From Protonemura montana (lineage: Eukaryota > Arthropoda > Insecta > Plecoptera > Nemouridae): a stretch of 64,000 nucleotides of DNA. The stretch covers positions 3,038,001 through 3,102,000 of the forward strand of contig OX387612.1 of the NCBI GenBank assembly GCA_947568835.1, in the 5' to 3' direction. This document shows, piece by piece, positions 35,901 through 41,095 of the stretch. Position numbers and translations under genes: made by a program. Below the pieces are notes generated by a model. It made no database searches and was not told the DNA's origin. It saw only the letters and a list, made by a program, of their open reading frames with translations. Positions within the stretch are counted from its first letter, which is position 1. Every line of letters begins with the position of its first letter.

Positions 35901-37600
35901 GGACTGTCCCCAGCATTGCTACAGTCTAGCCCGTGAGAGAAGATACCAGCACAAGGACTACCTTTGGACTGCCTGTGCAAATTAATGATATGATTTTAGT
36001 GACAGGATTCCAAAATACTTCTAAGATCTGCAAAATAATTCTTTAGAATGTAAAAATTTGTAGAAAAATGATCATTATAGCTTTAAAAACTAAACATCTT
36101 TTCAAAGCAAAGGTTCTAGAACAAAATTAAAAGTTTGTTGTGTTTTTTTTTAATTACAGTTGACCTGTATGTCAACCCATAACGACCGTAGCGCCTCTGC
36201 CGGGAAAGTATCATCTCACGCTGAATGGAGTGTAGTCGTTCAAACAAATTAACTTTAACTCGAACAGTTTAAGTTTAATGTGCTAGTTAATCATGGATTA
36301 ACGACGTCAGTAAATTGTTCTCATGACAAACTGTTTTAGTGTGTTTTTGTTTTTACAACAATCGAAGTCTGGTTTGTTGGTTAGCAATTTTAATTCAGTT
36401 AAAATAACTATGGGATAATCTTTCGGCAAACATCTGGGGAAAATAATCGTTTTTAATTTTCCTACAAAACTTATCTGCGTTTTAGTTGAATTTATTTTAT
36501 TTAATAACAATGCGTGCAACAATTACCAAGCTATGAATCAGGTCAATGTTCTAATGTGTAAAAAGCTTCATCAAGATGAGTTGCAAGAAACTCATCCAGG
36601 CTTGAAAATTGTTTCTCTGTAAGGAATATTGCCAGCCCATTGTTGAAGTCAGGTCAATCTTTGGTGTCTTTAATTGCTTCTGGAAGATTGTTGTCAATTC
36701 TCCTGGCCTCGATCAGGATTTGTCTGGACGATATTTGGATATTTGAATCAAAGGGTTTTATTATTTCTTGAGGTTTTTATAGCTAATTCTTAATTTACGT
36801 TTCAGATCAACGGATTTTTATTTGAGGTTTGTTAATTAAAGTTTATTTTATGACACTAAATAAAAAAAAAAAATTTATGTTTTTTTTTTTCGTTTGGTTT
36901 TCTTGCTGTAATTACGGCTGATCGTAAATGAAAAGATCTTTCATTGTTACAGCACTAAAATGTTGTGTTGTTCTTAATTAGACTTCACTTGATTGGCAGG
37001 TTTATGTCGATAACAAAACACTGAAGCCAAAGCATATCAACTGTCACTTTAACGAGACTAAATTACAAAAAAAATTTGTATCAATAATTAAAAGTAACAT
37101 TTTGTGAAACATAATTCTGTAGATTTCGTGAAATTTCGGGTTTTATTAACGAAATTTACCAAAAATTTAACAGAATTGGAGCAAAAGAGTGTAAAAATTT
37201 AGCAGGCTCCTAAAAATATATGGCATTCGACAGCAAACACAAAGAGGGTGCAATTGTTTTAAATTTAAAATAAATGCAATAAACAGAATAATTATAACTA
37301 GAAATTTTGTGTTACTAGAATCAGAGTGACTGTGAGTATTCACAGCCTCTTGGTTCAACTCCTTGGAGAACTGTCATTCTCATCAAATACACTAAAATCA
37401 TCTCAAAAAGCCAGTGTCCAAGTAGCTCAATGGGTTAGAGCAACACCAGCGACAGGTGGAGATCGGGGTTCGAGTCCCCGTTTGGGCATCAATTTTTGAG
37501 AGATTGTTAGCGTTATTAATAATAAAAAAGAAAAAAAGGAAGATTATTTATTTAAAAACTCACCCAAAGCAAAATAAAAAACTGCAACTTTCGGCTCCAT
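2681..37600 (-). CDS. XPNPEP2: Membrane-type Xaa-Pro aminopeptidase (aminopeptidase P), complete 13-exon gene
   Basis: The span holds 13 coding exons on the minus strand, joined by GT-AG introns with matching phases: 37564..37600, 16257..16468, 15282..15433, 14761..14900, 13904..14020, 12860..13124, 12115..12235, 9564..9710, 7813..8026, 6267..6500, 5484..5558, 4538..4710, 2681..2908. They total 2115 bases (704 residues plus TAA); the human enzyme is about 674. The family removes an N-terminal residue preceding proline and uses two divalent metals (M24 pita-bread fold). Visible parts are a signal peptide (about 1-19), two creatinase-like N-terminal domains (about 50-350) and the M24 catalytic domain (about 360-630). 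Metal ligands are D462, D473, H536, E572 and E586; active-site histidines are H442, H532 and H545. Residues 685-696 are hydrophobic near the C-terminus, suggesting a GPI signal or a short membrane anchor; the charged last eight residues are atypical for GPI. XPNPEP2 rather than cytosolic XPNPEP1 is inferred from the signal peptide and tail. Confidence 0.92.
2971..3502 (-). mobile_element. 5S-derived SINE just upstream of the last aminopeptidase P exon
   Basis: The 3' end (ttgtggtgtttaacgacgc at the low coordinate), a shortened body and three 91-base 5S-like units are present in the minus orientation, followed by the 5' end aacaccggttctcatgagatc. It lies in the intron between exons 12 and 13. 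Confidence 0.85.
3503..4453 (-). other. Aminopeptidase P intron 12, AT-rich part
   Basis: Between the 5S-SINE and exon 12. A short segment at about 3567..3590 (aaattgcaaacgcttgcaat) belongs to the repeat associated with the tRNA-like SINE; otherwise nothing is recognised. Confidence 0.5.
4538..4710 (-). CDS. XPNPEP2: Aminopeptidase P exon 12 (glutamate ligands)
   Basis: The acceptor is tctctgtcag and the donor GTGAGA. It reads [20 protein letters not shown], giving the DEPGYY and RLEN motifs with ligands E572 and E586 (spacing 14, as in the human protein). It then encodes [20 protein letters not shown], the usual aminopeptidase P C-terminal strand. Confidence 0.95.
5118..5412. mobile_element. 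Foldback (hairpin) element
   Basis: Opens with actcatgtctacttgattta and gggttttgaatgctaagt, closes with the inverse of the latter (acttagcattcaaaaccc). The interior contains tttcccgacgttttgtaac. It lies between exons 11 and 12. Confidence 0.7.
5484..5558 (-). CDS. XPNPEP2: Aminopeptidase P exon 11 (75-base small exon)
   Basis: The acceptor is attttcccag and the donor GTAAGT. It encodes [19 protein letters not shown] then YFFSD, corresponding to the variable loop between the VHE motif and DEPGYY. Both phases fit neighbouring exons; the final base G joins exon 12 to give E572, the fourth metal ligand. Confidence 0.88.
5691..6215. mobile_element. TIR MITE family A filling an intron
   Basis: Inverted relative to the first copy: starts taagggccaattttaccaac, ends aaacggcgtcggtgaaat. 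It makes up most of the 708-base intron between exons 10 and 11 of the aminopeptidase P gene. Confidence 0.8.
6267..6500 (-). CDS. XPNPEP2: Aminopeptidase P exon 10 (metal/active-site core)
   Basis: The acceptor is ttgtccctag and the donor GTAAGG. It encodes [13 protein letters not shown] with ligand D473, and [17 protein letters not shown] with H532, ligand H536 and H545. Spacings between these residues match the human enzyme (11 between the aspartates, 63 to the ligand histidine). 234 bases, entry phase 1, exit phase 1. Confidence 0.96.
6501..7465 (-). other. Intron between exons 9 and 10, largely unassigned
   Basis: Contains an imperfect inverted pair tcgacgtttt (about 6952) and gaaacgtcga (about 7050) that may belong to an old mobile element, and a pyrimidine-rich part. 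No exon seen. Confidence 0.4.
7466..7622. mobile_element. Foldback element
   Basis: Long inverted repeat: aaaaactatttgaaatgggt at left is mirrored by acccatttcaaatagttttt at right, separated by about 60 bases. Same family as the 5.1-kb copy. Confidence 0.75.
7813..8026 (-). CDS. XPNPEP2: Aminopeptidase P exon 9 (first metal ligand)
   Basis: The acceptor is ttttcctgtcag and the donor GTAACG; 214 bases. It contains [19 protein letters not shown] with the active-site histidine H442, and [10 protein letters not shown] with the first metal-binding aspartate D462. The final split codon becomes D469 of the MDGTTD motif in exon 10. Confidence 0.95.
8378..9094. repeat. 51-bp minisatellite, about 14 units
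   Basis: Unit core tgtctccccactccgctg … ggaggggtaatgagtagc; CCCCACTCC and GGAGGGG can pair as a hairpin in each unit. A 231-codon open frame through it only reflects the period (17 codons). Lies in the intron between exons 8 and 9. Confidence 0.93.
9564..9710 (-). CDS. XPNPEP2: Aminopeptidase P exon 8
   Basis: The acceptor is ccaatacag and the donor GTAAGT; 49 codons, phase 0 at both ends. It encodes [13 protein letters not shown], then [20 protein letters not shown] and [10 protein letters not shown], the conserved helix that opens the M24 catalytic domain (family pattern KN--E--GMR-AH--DAVAL). Confidence 0.95.
9838..10968. repeat. 32-bp pyrimidine-rich minisatellite, about 35 units
   Basis: Unit cttccttcccatccttcg + cttgctggtttcag; about three quarters of plus-strand bases are pyrimidines, so the aminopeptidase P pre-mRNA (minus sense) is purine-rich here. 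The period is not a multiple of three, so all three plus frames are open. Intron between exons 7 and 8. Confidence 0.93.
11198..11265 (+). mobile_element. tRNA-like sequence (another family)
   Basis: A-box TAGCTCAATTTTTAGAGCA and B-box GGGTTCGCATC at normal spacing, but stems are poorly paired. Probably the head of a tRNA-derived SINE or a tRNA pseudogene. Confidence 0.5.
11563..12095 (-). mobile_element. Full-length 5S-derived SINE with target-site duplication
   Basis: It has a complete structure: 5' 5S-like head (two units), a body with (gat)n-rich segment, and 3' end gcgtcgttaaacacc with an (AAT)n tail. An 11-base direct repeat tgcttatagtt flanks it (11552..11562 and 12096..12106). The right copy lies only about 8 bases from the exon 7 donor of the aminopeptidase P gene. 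Confidence 0.9.
12115..12235 (-). CDS. XPNPEP2: Aminopeptidase P exon 7
   Basis: The acceptor is gaccgccag; the donor GTCAGT lies directly after codon GCG. It encodes [14 protein letters not shown] and continues to SHAIYTA, which aligns without gaps to the end of N-terminal domain 2 only if the donor at 12114 is used. A 5S-SINE begins within about 20 bases of this donor. Confidence 0.9.
12443..12572. mobile_element. Small MITE, family C
   Basis: Inverted ends ttaaccagagttt and aactctggggttaa flank gttatcaccatggtaac and tgattggctgatcaac, about 130 bases, non-coding. Between exons 6 and 7. Confidence 0.6.
12860..13124 (-). CDS. XPNPEP2: Aminopeptidase P exon 6
   Basis: The acceptor is tcgttcag and the donor GTAAGC. 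The 265-base exon encodes the core of N-terminal domain 2: [13 protein letters not shown], then [20 protein letters not shown], matching the family signature VTALDEIAWL-N-RG-D-. The family's NP (residues N-P) and the following hydrophobic strand are also present. Exit phase 2. Confidence 0.95.
13205..13543. repeat. TIR MITE family B with short 92-bp array
   Basis: Inverted ends (agggcagttttaccaaaat and attttggtaaattggacct) enclose about three copies of a 92-base unit (atctctagctcacagaaac…gattggaagtcgtcatgg). It lies in the intron between exons 5 and 6. Confidence 0.78.
13676..13890 (+). mobile_element. Diverged 5S-SINE body fragment
   Basis: It matches the SINE body (gaagttagtacagc, then tatcaacctctcg and catggatttgtggagg) and ends tcaaaacagtgcgtcgttaa. 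The 5S-like head is missing. It sits just downstream (in gene sense) of exon 5. Confidence 0.7.
13904..14020 (-). CDS. XPNPEP2: Aminopeptidase P exon 5
   Basis: The acceptor is caaatcccag and the donor GTAAGC. It encodes 38 codons with [14 protein letters not shown], matching the conserved N-LVD-IW--RP block that joins N-terminal domains 1 and 2. The exit phase 1 base G combines with exon 6 to give G-V-S-W. Confidence 0.91.
14226..14400. mobile_element. Foldback element copy
   Basis: Carries ttagactcatgtctac at left and cattcaaaacccagttgaaa at right, with tacgaaacgtcgggaaattt inside. Confidence 0.65.
14435..14695 (+). mobile_element. 5S-SINE body fragment
   Basis: Plus-strand SINE body and 3' end (gcttatcaacctcg to caaaacagtgcgtcg, then caccacaaac) without the 5S-like head. 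It lies between exons 4 and 5. Confidence 0.75.
14761..14900 (-). CDS. XPNPEP2: Aminopeptidase P exon 4
   Basis: The acceptor gtttccag and donor GTGAGT are both good. It encodes 46 codons including [18 protein letters not shown] and [10 protein letters not shown], aligning with the end of N-terminal domain 1 (family pattern W..V.P.GS.VG.DP.LIP). Entry phase 2 (one base completes the codon), exit phase 1. Confidence 0.9.
15115..15250. mobile_element. Foldback element partial copy
   Basis: Right-hand part only: ggttcttctgtaatcgg, gacaagttacgaaacgtcgg-type block and cattcaaaacctag. Confidence 0.6.
15282..15433 (-). CDS. XPNPEP2: Aminopeptidase P exon 3
   Basis: It begins [20 protein letters not shown] and contains [12 protein letters not shown], both highly characteristic of aminopeptidase P N-terminal domain 1. 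The acceptor is cgctag; the donor GTTGGT is weak, but it is the only nearby site that keeps frame with the next exon (the W codon is split 2+1). 152 bases, phase 0 to phase 2. Confidence 0.92.
15542..16155. repeat. 67-bp minisatellite, about nine units
   Basis: Unit includes atgttgcaagacagctgtg and ggtcggccattctaactgg. Diverged toward the low-coordinate side, more uniform near 15900..16140. It fills most of the intron between exons 2 and 3. Confidence 0.9.
16257..16468 (-). CDS. XPNPEP2: Aminopeptidase P exon 2
   Basis: The acceptor is ctcttccag at 16477..16469 and the donor GTCGGT follows CAG. It encodes the end of the signal peptide, a short acidic linker and the first helix of the N-terminal domain. 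The reading [20 protein letters not shown] followed by [10 protein letters not shown] matches the family start, where a similar block ends in DAHQSEY. It enters at phase 1 and leaves at phase 0. Confidence 0.92.
16618..17352 (-). repeat. 52-bp tandem array made from a tRNA-like SINE head
   Basis: About 14 units of 52 bases in intron 1. Each unit carries the A-box half and anticodon arm of the tRNA-like head (gagctacttgg…aaccaattgagctac as read on plus). The intact T-arm and 3' end survive only at the low-coordinate end, and the acceptor 5' half only at the high end. The array therefore expanded inside one element. Confidence 0.88.
18030..18565. repeat. 60-bp minisatellite, about nine units
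   Basis: Unit includes cagcaagcgccatcgggtgg and ttaccacgtgttgccgg; most units carry a CACGTG or TACGTG core. Open frames on both strands follow from the period of 20 codons. Intron 1. Confidence 0.92.
19540..19566. repeat. (TAA)n microsatellite
   Basis: About eight TAA repeats within AT-rich sequence of intron 1. Confidence 0.85.
20015..20575 (-). mobile_element. 5S-SINE head array, six units, no body
   Basis: About six 91-base 5S-like units in the minus orientation, with the 5' terminal sequence (gaccggtgtttc) at both ends of the array and no SINE body. This suggests a rearranged or recombined copy. Confidence 0.75.
21594..22251 (+). pseudogene. IDE: Insulin-degrading-enzyme-like (M16) partial gene with in-frame stop
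   Basis: The frame from ATG 21594 reads like the IDE N-terminus but meets TAA at 21657..21659, where the family has tyrosine (REYRGLE-type block). It then stays open for nearly 200 codons. Visible M16 features are [10 protein letters not shown], the inverted zinc motif HFCEH (21789..21803) followed by [10 protein letters not shown] and ENEYSKFL, and NAEHEKN with the third ligand glutamate 77 residues after the second histidine, as in human IDE. It ends at a good donor AAAGG|GTGAGT. Only about one fifth of an IDE is present, and no further IDE exon was recognised downstream. It lies antisense in intron 1 of the aminopeptidase P gene. A downstream start at 21684 would avoid the stop but lose the first strand. 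Most likely a duplicated, broken copy. Confidence 0.8.
22264..23585 (-). mobile_element. 5S-SINE with eleven tandem 5S-like units
   Basis: SINE 3' end and body occupy 22264..22530, followed by eleven 91-base units (unit starts at about 22534, 22627, 22718 and so on to 23447) and the 5' end at 23540..23585. Two variant units (ataacagaccc and gtttatgatgatcgccc) recur after 546 bases, showing a six-unit block duplication. It begins 12 bases beyond the IDE-like exon donor. Confidence 0.88.
23586..24224 (+). other. Unassigned stretch with a possible small first exon
   Basis: aaaATGGCGGCGACGCGC|GTAAAG near 23730 resembles a CpG-containing start codon context with a donor after six codons, but nothing supports it further. 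A (gataaa)n-like patch lies near 24035. Confidence 0.2.
24225..25005 (+). mobile_element. 5'-truncated non-LTR retrotransposon (LINE) 3' end
   Basis: The open frame to TAG near 24799 encodes the C-terminal part of a LINE reverse transcriptase protein: [32 protein letters not shown] and [10 protein letters not shown] are typical post-catalytic blocks, and [11 protein letters not shown] is a typical C-terminal motif. A 180-base 3' UTR follows, ending in (ATT)n at about 24979..25002, the expected tail. The catalytic YADD region is absent. Jockey/CR1-type is a guess. Confidence 0.8.
25006..26884. other. Mostly AT-rich intron 1 sequence
   Basis: One minus-strand frame at 25690..25493 ([20 protein letters not shown]) stands out slightly in composition but lacks good splice sites and was not recognised. 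The rest shows no gene. Confidence 0.3.
26885..27645 (-). mobile_element. 5S-SINE with about five to six units, 5' end missing
   Basis: The 3' end (agtggtgtttaacgacgc) and body run to about 27165, then a run of diverged 91-base 5S-like units stops at tccaacctctctac without the 5' terminal segment. Confidence 0.82.
27960..28034 (+). other. Candidate small exon ending in a consensus donor
   Basis: ATG at 27960 opens a frame ([20 protein letters not shown]) that runs to CGGCAATCT|GTGAGTTTG, a consensus donor. No acceptor is evident upstream, so if real it is a first exon. The peptide is not recognised. Confidence 0.18.
28345..28682. repeat. TIR MITE family B with short 92-bp array
   Basis: Ends aagtcgggttttaccaaaat and attttgataaaaccagacct, about three 92-base units inside, same orientation as the 13.2-kb copy. 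Confidence 0.78.
28853..28940. other. Exon-like island in intron 1, strand ambiguous
   Basis: An island with C/G-ending codons stands out in AT-rich DNA. On the plus strand it follows a good acceptor (gttgtgttccag) and reads [20 protein letters not shown]; on the minus strand it reads [20 protein letters not shown] up to a TAA. Neither was recognised, and no convincing donor exists on either strand. Confidence 0.25.
29130..29285. mobile_element. TIR MITE family A fragment
   Basis: Contains the family A segment aatgatattttaataattgc through cgaaacggaatatttgg. The ends are missing. Confidence 0.7.
29354..29580. repeat. TIR MITE family B, one-ended copy
   Basis: Starts with the terminal repeat taggtccagttttaccaaaa and holds two units; the right end is lost. 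Confidence 0.7.
29810..30000 (+). promoter_or_regulatory. Candidate promoter with CRE, E-box and TATA-like motifs
   Basis: Motifs in order: CACGTG near 29819, a CRE palindrome TGACGTCA near 29850, a TATA-like tatatttatg near 29892, then ATG 29957 opening a short hydrophobic frame [14 protein letters not shown]. This arrangement resembles a core promoter plus leader-peptide start inside intron 1. No second exon was found. Confidence 0.25.
30760..31095. promoter_or_regulatory. GC-rich island in intron 1
   Basis: A roughly 300-base GC-rich stretch contains GC-box-like gggcggggg (minus strand, near 30868) and CACGTG motifs near 30850 and 30912. It directly precedes the 43-bp minisatellite. An intronic enhancer or alternative promoter is possible; no exon is evident. 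Confidence 0.25.
31145..32970. repeat. 43-bp minisatellite, about 42 units
   Basis: Unit tttcacgtgttcgactgg + gcatgtgactctgtcccagtg; nearly every unit has an E-box CACGTG. A variant pair (gacttggcatgtgattctg, then gggcatttgactc) recurs at 32101, 32444 and 32875, indicating multi-unit duplications of eight and ten units. Intron 1. Confidence 0.94.
32971..34680. other. Intron 1 stretch, mostly AT-rich
   Basis: At 32985..33050 the segment ccccacgcattgcaagcgt belongs to the tRNA-like SINE neighbourhood. A plus frame from ATG 33556 ([20 protein letters not shown]) lies in a GC-richer patch but runs into AT-rich sequence and has no homologue I recognise. Confidence 0.3.
34681..35962. repeat. 54-bp minisatellite, about 23 units
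   Basis: Unit tagcccgtgagagaagat + accagcacaaggactgtc + ccctgcattgctacagtc. The 18-codon period gives long open frames on both strands with no other coding sign. Intron 1, about 1.6 kb upstream (in gene sense downstream) of exon 1. Confidence 0.93.
35963..37340. other. AT-rich intron 1 sequence
   Basis: No gene, RNA or tandem repeat recognised. Confidence 0.5.
37414..37490 (+). mobile_element. tRNA-like SINE head (monomer)
   Basis: A cloverleaf-compatible sequence: acceptor GTCCAAG pairs with TTTGGGC, A-box TAGCTCAATGGGTTAGAGC, T-stem CGGGG/CCCCG and B-box GGTTCGAGTCC. The seven-base anticodon loop has G instead of the invariant U at position 33, arguing against a working tRNA. The flanks (cattctcatcaaa upstream, gagagattgttag downstream) recur at other copies, so it is a dispersed element. 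Confidence 0.75.
37564..37600 (-). CDS. XPNPEP2: Aminopeptidase P exon 1 (start codon, signal peptide)
   Basis: ATG at 37600..37598 follows a CpG-rich leader. The 12 codons read [12 protein letters not shown] plus one base, then a consensus donor GTGAGT (37563 downward). The phase-1 end matches exon 2, and the joined reading continues VFASVSS, completing a normal signal peptide with small residues at the expected cleavage region. This exon is too short for ORF finders. The join across 21 kb is inferred from phase and from the completed signal peptide; cDNA would confirm it. Confidence 0.82.
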
Positions 37601-37930
37601 TTCGTTCCAACACTGCACAAAGATCACTTGAAAAACAGCTGAAACCTCACGACAAACGACGCTCACTTCGTCATGCCGTCGTTTCTGGCACCGACGCCTG
37701 ACGTTAGCGACCGACTTGCAAGCGTCGCGACGTCGCACTGACTCATCCACGGAGGCGTCGGCGTCGGTTTGCGAGACGCGGACTACCGCTCGTCTCGAGG
37801 TGTCCCGAGTGGAGACCGTTTGACTCCTACGTAGTCGATCTTGATGAGCAATTAGAACGGAAAACACGTGTGGTTTAAAAATATTAAGAAAGCCAGACTT
37901 ATTATTATAAATGCTGATATTTTTAAAAAT
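37601..37930 (-). promoter_or_regulatory. CpG-rich promoter and 5' UTR of the aminopeptidase P gene
   Basis: About 37670..37830 is rich in CG dinucleotides (many CGTCG, GCGTC and CGACG words), unlike the AT-rich surroundings. It lies immediately upstream of the start codon on the minus strand. A CACGTG E-box is at about 37865 and an AT-rich TATA-like stretch is near 37905. Upstream it is bounded by a 50-bp minisatellite starting near 37940. The promoter role is inferred from position and composition. Confidence 0.6.
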
Positions 37931-37939
37931 AGTTTGTAT

Positions 37940-38778
37940 AGTTTAGCAAGCCATGTCTTGAGCTGGACAACAGCATGAACTGCAAGCTTTGTTTGGCAAG
38001 CCATGTCTTGAGCTGGACAACAGCATGAACTGCAAGCTTTGTTTAGCAAGCCATGTCTTGAGCTGGACAACAGCATGTACTGCAGGCTTTGTTTGGCAAG
38101 CCATGTCTTGAGCTGGACAACAGCATGAACTGCAAGCTTTGTTTAGCAAGCCATGTCTTGAGCTGGACAACGGCATGGACTGCAAGCTTTGTTTGGCAAG
38201 CCATGTCTTGAGCGGGACAACAGCATGGACTGCAAGCTTTGTTTAGCAAGCCATGCCTTGAGCTGGACAACTGCATGGACTGCAAGCTTTGTTTGGCAAG
38301 CCATGTCTTGAGCTGGACAACAGCATGGACTGCAAGCTTTGTTTGGCAAGCCATGTCTTGAGCGGGACAACAGCATGGACTGCTAGCTTTCTTTGGCAAG
38401 CCATGTCTTGAGCTGGACAACAGCATGGACTGCAAGCTTTGTTTGGCAAGCCATGCCTTGAGCTGGACAACAGCATGGACTGCAAGCTTTGTTTGGCAAG
38501 CCATGTCTTGAGCTGGACAACAGCATGGACTGCAAGCTTTGTTTGGCAAGCCATGTCTTGAGCTGGACAACAGCATGGGCTGCAAGCTTTGTTTGGCAAG
38601 CCATGTCTTGAGCTGGACAACAGCATGGACTGCAAGCTTTGTTTGGCAAGCCATGTCTTGAGCTGGACAACAGCATGGACTGCAAGCTTTGTTTGGCAAG
38701 CCATGTCTTGAGCTGGACAACAGCATGGGCTGCAAGCTTTGTTTGGCAAGCCATGCCCTGAGCTGGACAACAGCAGGG
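37940..38778. repeat. 50-bp minisatellite abutting the promoter island
   Basis: About 17 units of gtttggcaagccatgtcttg + agctggacaacagcatgg + actgcaagcttt. It begins within about 80 bases of the CpG island of the aminopeptidase P gene, on the upstream side. Confidence 0.93.
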
Positions 38779-39087
38779 ATCGACTGGTCGTCCTACAGTC
38801 GGGCTCGAAGGCTTACTCTTTCTCAGTTGATTGTGGCAAAAGCAAAAATTTTTGAGTGAACGAGGAGCTTGACCGATCGAGTTGGGTGCTAGGCATGCGG
38901 GAACAATGAAAGGTTTCCAACATATTACACAAACCTATTCCAGAGATGGATTGATAGACTTCTATTCCCAAGTCGGTTACACAAAGCGAGCAGTCGATGT
39001 TTTGGGCAGACATCCGATTGTTTTTGCTCAAGTGAACCGGGATTTCAAATATGAAATTCAAATACGTCCATCTCACTCTATCCTGTA

Positions 39088-39170
39088 CGACCGTCTGCGT
39101 GGCACAATGGTAAAGTCGCTGCTTCGATAACGCCTCAACGCTACAAGACCTGGATCGAACCACCTGGAAT
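39088..39170 (+). mobile_element. tRNA-like sequence
   Basis: TGGCACAATGGTAAAG (A-box-like) and GGATCGAACC (B-box-like) at tRNA spacing. Flanking sequence 38800..39380 has no recognised gene. Likely a tRNA-derived SINE head. Confidence 0.4.
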
Positions 39171-39751
39171 GCGATAGCTTTTTACTGTGGCAATACGACA
39201 TAGATTAAACACACTCGATACCCGGGATTGGGAAACTTATATACAAAAAAAATTATGGTATTACATAGAAATTCACGTGGTCGGGCGGATAGAATCTTCT
39301 GCAAAGAAATCGCCAGGTCATGATAATTATGAGATACCAGTTTCAAATCCTGTACAAGCATCTACAATTTTGCTTTTTTTTTTGGGCGTATGTTTTAGAC
39401 AGTAGCAAAATTTCCGAGCGCTCCTGGCGCTTCGCGCCAATTTTGCGGGCTTAGAGGTTTGTGTAGGTGCTAGGGGTCGAAAAATCACTACGGGTTATTT
39501 CTTATGGGAGTTTTTTTTTCTAAGCACTCAAGCCGAAAAACACGGACTTTGGCAATTTCTGCACGAACAGCCGTGGACACAGGAGTTTTTTTTTATAGTC
39601 CAAATGCCATAAATAAATCTTCCAAATCGATGGTAAATAATAATTTTGAAGGGTAAATGCCCTTTTTAGTAACGTCATTAGAGAGATTAGGCTCCAGGCG
39701 GTGTCCAAATCTTTGGTAATAATTGGCTGTTATTTAAACTAGTTGGATGAT

Positions 39752-40138
39752 GTCGTGTGGATGATCGTGTAGCATGTCCGGTATGGGGGACATGGGTCGT
39801 GTGGATGATCGTGTAGCAGGTACCGGTATGGGGGACATGGGTCGTGTGGATGGTCGTGTAGCATGTCCGGTATGGGGGACATGGGTCGTGTGGATGATCG
39901 TGTAGCATGTCCGGTATGGGGGACATGGGTCGTGTGGATGATCGTGTAGCATGTCCGGTATGGGGGACATGGGTCGTGTGGATGGTCGTGTAGCATGTCC
40001 GGTATGGGGGACATGGGTCGTGTGGATGATCGTGTAGCATGTCCGGTATGGGGGACATGGGTCGTGTGGATGATCGTGTAGCATGTCCGGTATGGGGGAC
40101 ATGGGTCGTGTGGATGATCGTGTAGCAGGTACCGGTCC
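39752..40138. repeat. 44-bp minisatellite, about nine units
   Basis: Unit gtcgtgtggatgatcgtg + tagcatgtccggtatggg + ggacatgg. Units are almost identical, suggesting recent expansion. Confidence 0.92.
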
Positions 40139-40644
40139 TCGTATTACAAACCAGAGCACGATTGACAGGTAACTCTCACTCTCAACAGAACAGTTGCAGC
40201 GGGTTGATTCATGATACAGCGATTGAGCTCTTATACGGGTTGGTTTTTTTAGATGTTTACATGCTTCGTTTAGATGTGTTTTACGTTGTTGCCCTGTGAT
40301 GAGGAGGTTTCCGACCCTTTCTTATCAGGAGATTACAAGAGAATTACTAGTAACTAATTTTTTACTCATTGAAACGGAAATACCTTCATAAGCAAATGGG
40401 GCTCGCCTTTCCAAAGAAAAATACATGATTAAAGATTAAAATAAACTGCGTTCATCTGTACAATGTAACGCAAATTGAGTTTGCAATTGCGTTTATATTT
40501 ACTTGAACCCATAGAGCCAGTTAACTGCCGATGTACAGTTTATTCACCGGTAAATTGATTGAACAATTAATTGATTAATTGATCTATTAAAACGTTTCAA
40601 AGCTCCATAAGCTTGACTAAAAAATAATTTTTGCTCTTTATAAA

Positions 40645-40818
40645 AACTATTTGAACTGGGTTTTGAATGCTAAGTAAAGGGCTACTAAATTTCCTTTAGT
40701 TTAATACTACTTTAATTAAGTAGCCCTTTACTTAGCATTCAAAACCCAGTTGAAATAGTTTTTCTTAAAACTAGTGCTAAGGATAAATCAAGTAGACATG
40801 AGTCTAAAATCCATCATA
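40645..40818. mobile_element. Foldback element with near-perfect hairpin
   Basis: ctatttgaactgggttttga at left pairs with tcaaaacccagttgaaatag at right across a short AT spacer, then continues to gtagacatgagtctaaaa. No coding capacity. Confidence 0.8.
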
Positions 40819-40964
40819 ATTCAATAATGCTTAGCAAAGTTACAAAGCCACAGAGATCTTATTAATGTCTCACTGTCTCCAGAGTCGATGTACTTTAGTG
40901 TGCGAATTTTTTAAACTTGTGCAACTAACGAATTAACTAGTAAACAATCCAGATGGCAGAGTTA

Positions 40965-41095
40965 AGTTTAATTCCCGTAAAGCTGTGTGTGTAAAGTAGT
41001 TATCACCATGGTAACCATGGTAACCATGGTTACATCTGTAAACAAAGTCTGTGATTGGCTGATCAGTTTTCATACTCAAAGGGTTAAAAAATAGC
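40965..41095. mobile_element. Small MITE, family C copy
   Basis: The same core (agttatcaccatggtaac, tgattggctgatcag) with an extra local triplication of ccatggtaa at 41008..41034. Confidence 0.55.

Noticed and set aside
37414-37490. Functional tRNA gene (anticodon-like CGA)
   Set aside because: Position 33 is G rather than U, there is no long variable arm expected of a serine tRNA, and the flanks repeat at other copies, so it is a SINE head.
38043-38770. Cysteine-rich repetitive frames on the minus strand
   Set aside because: They are three-frame readings of the 50-bp array, so the cysteine pattern has no protein meaning.
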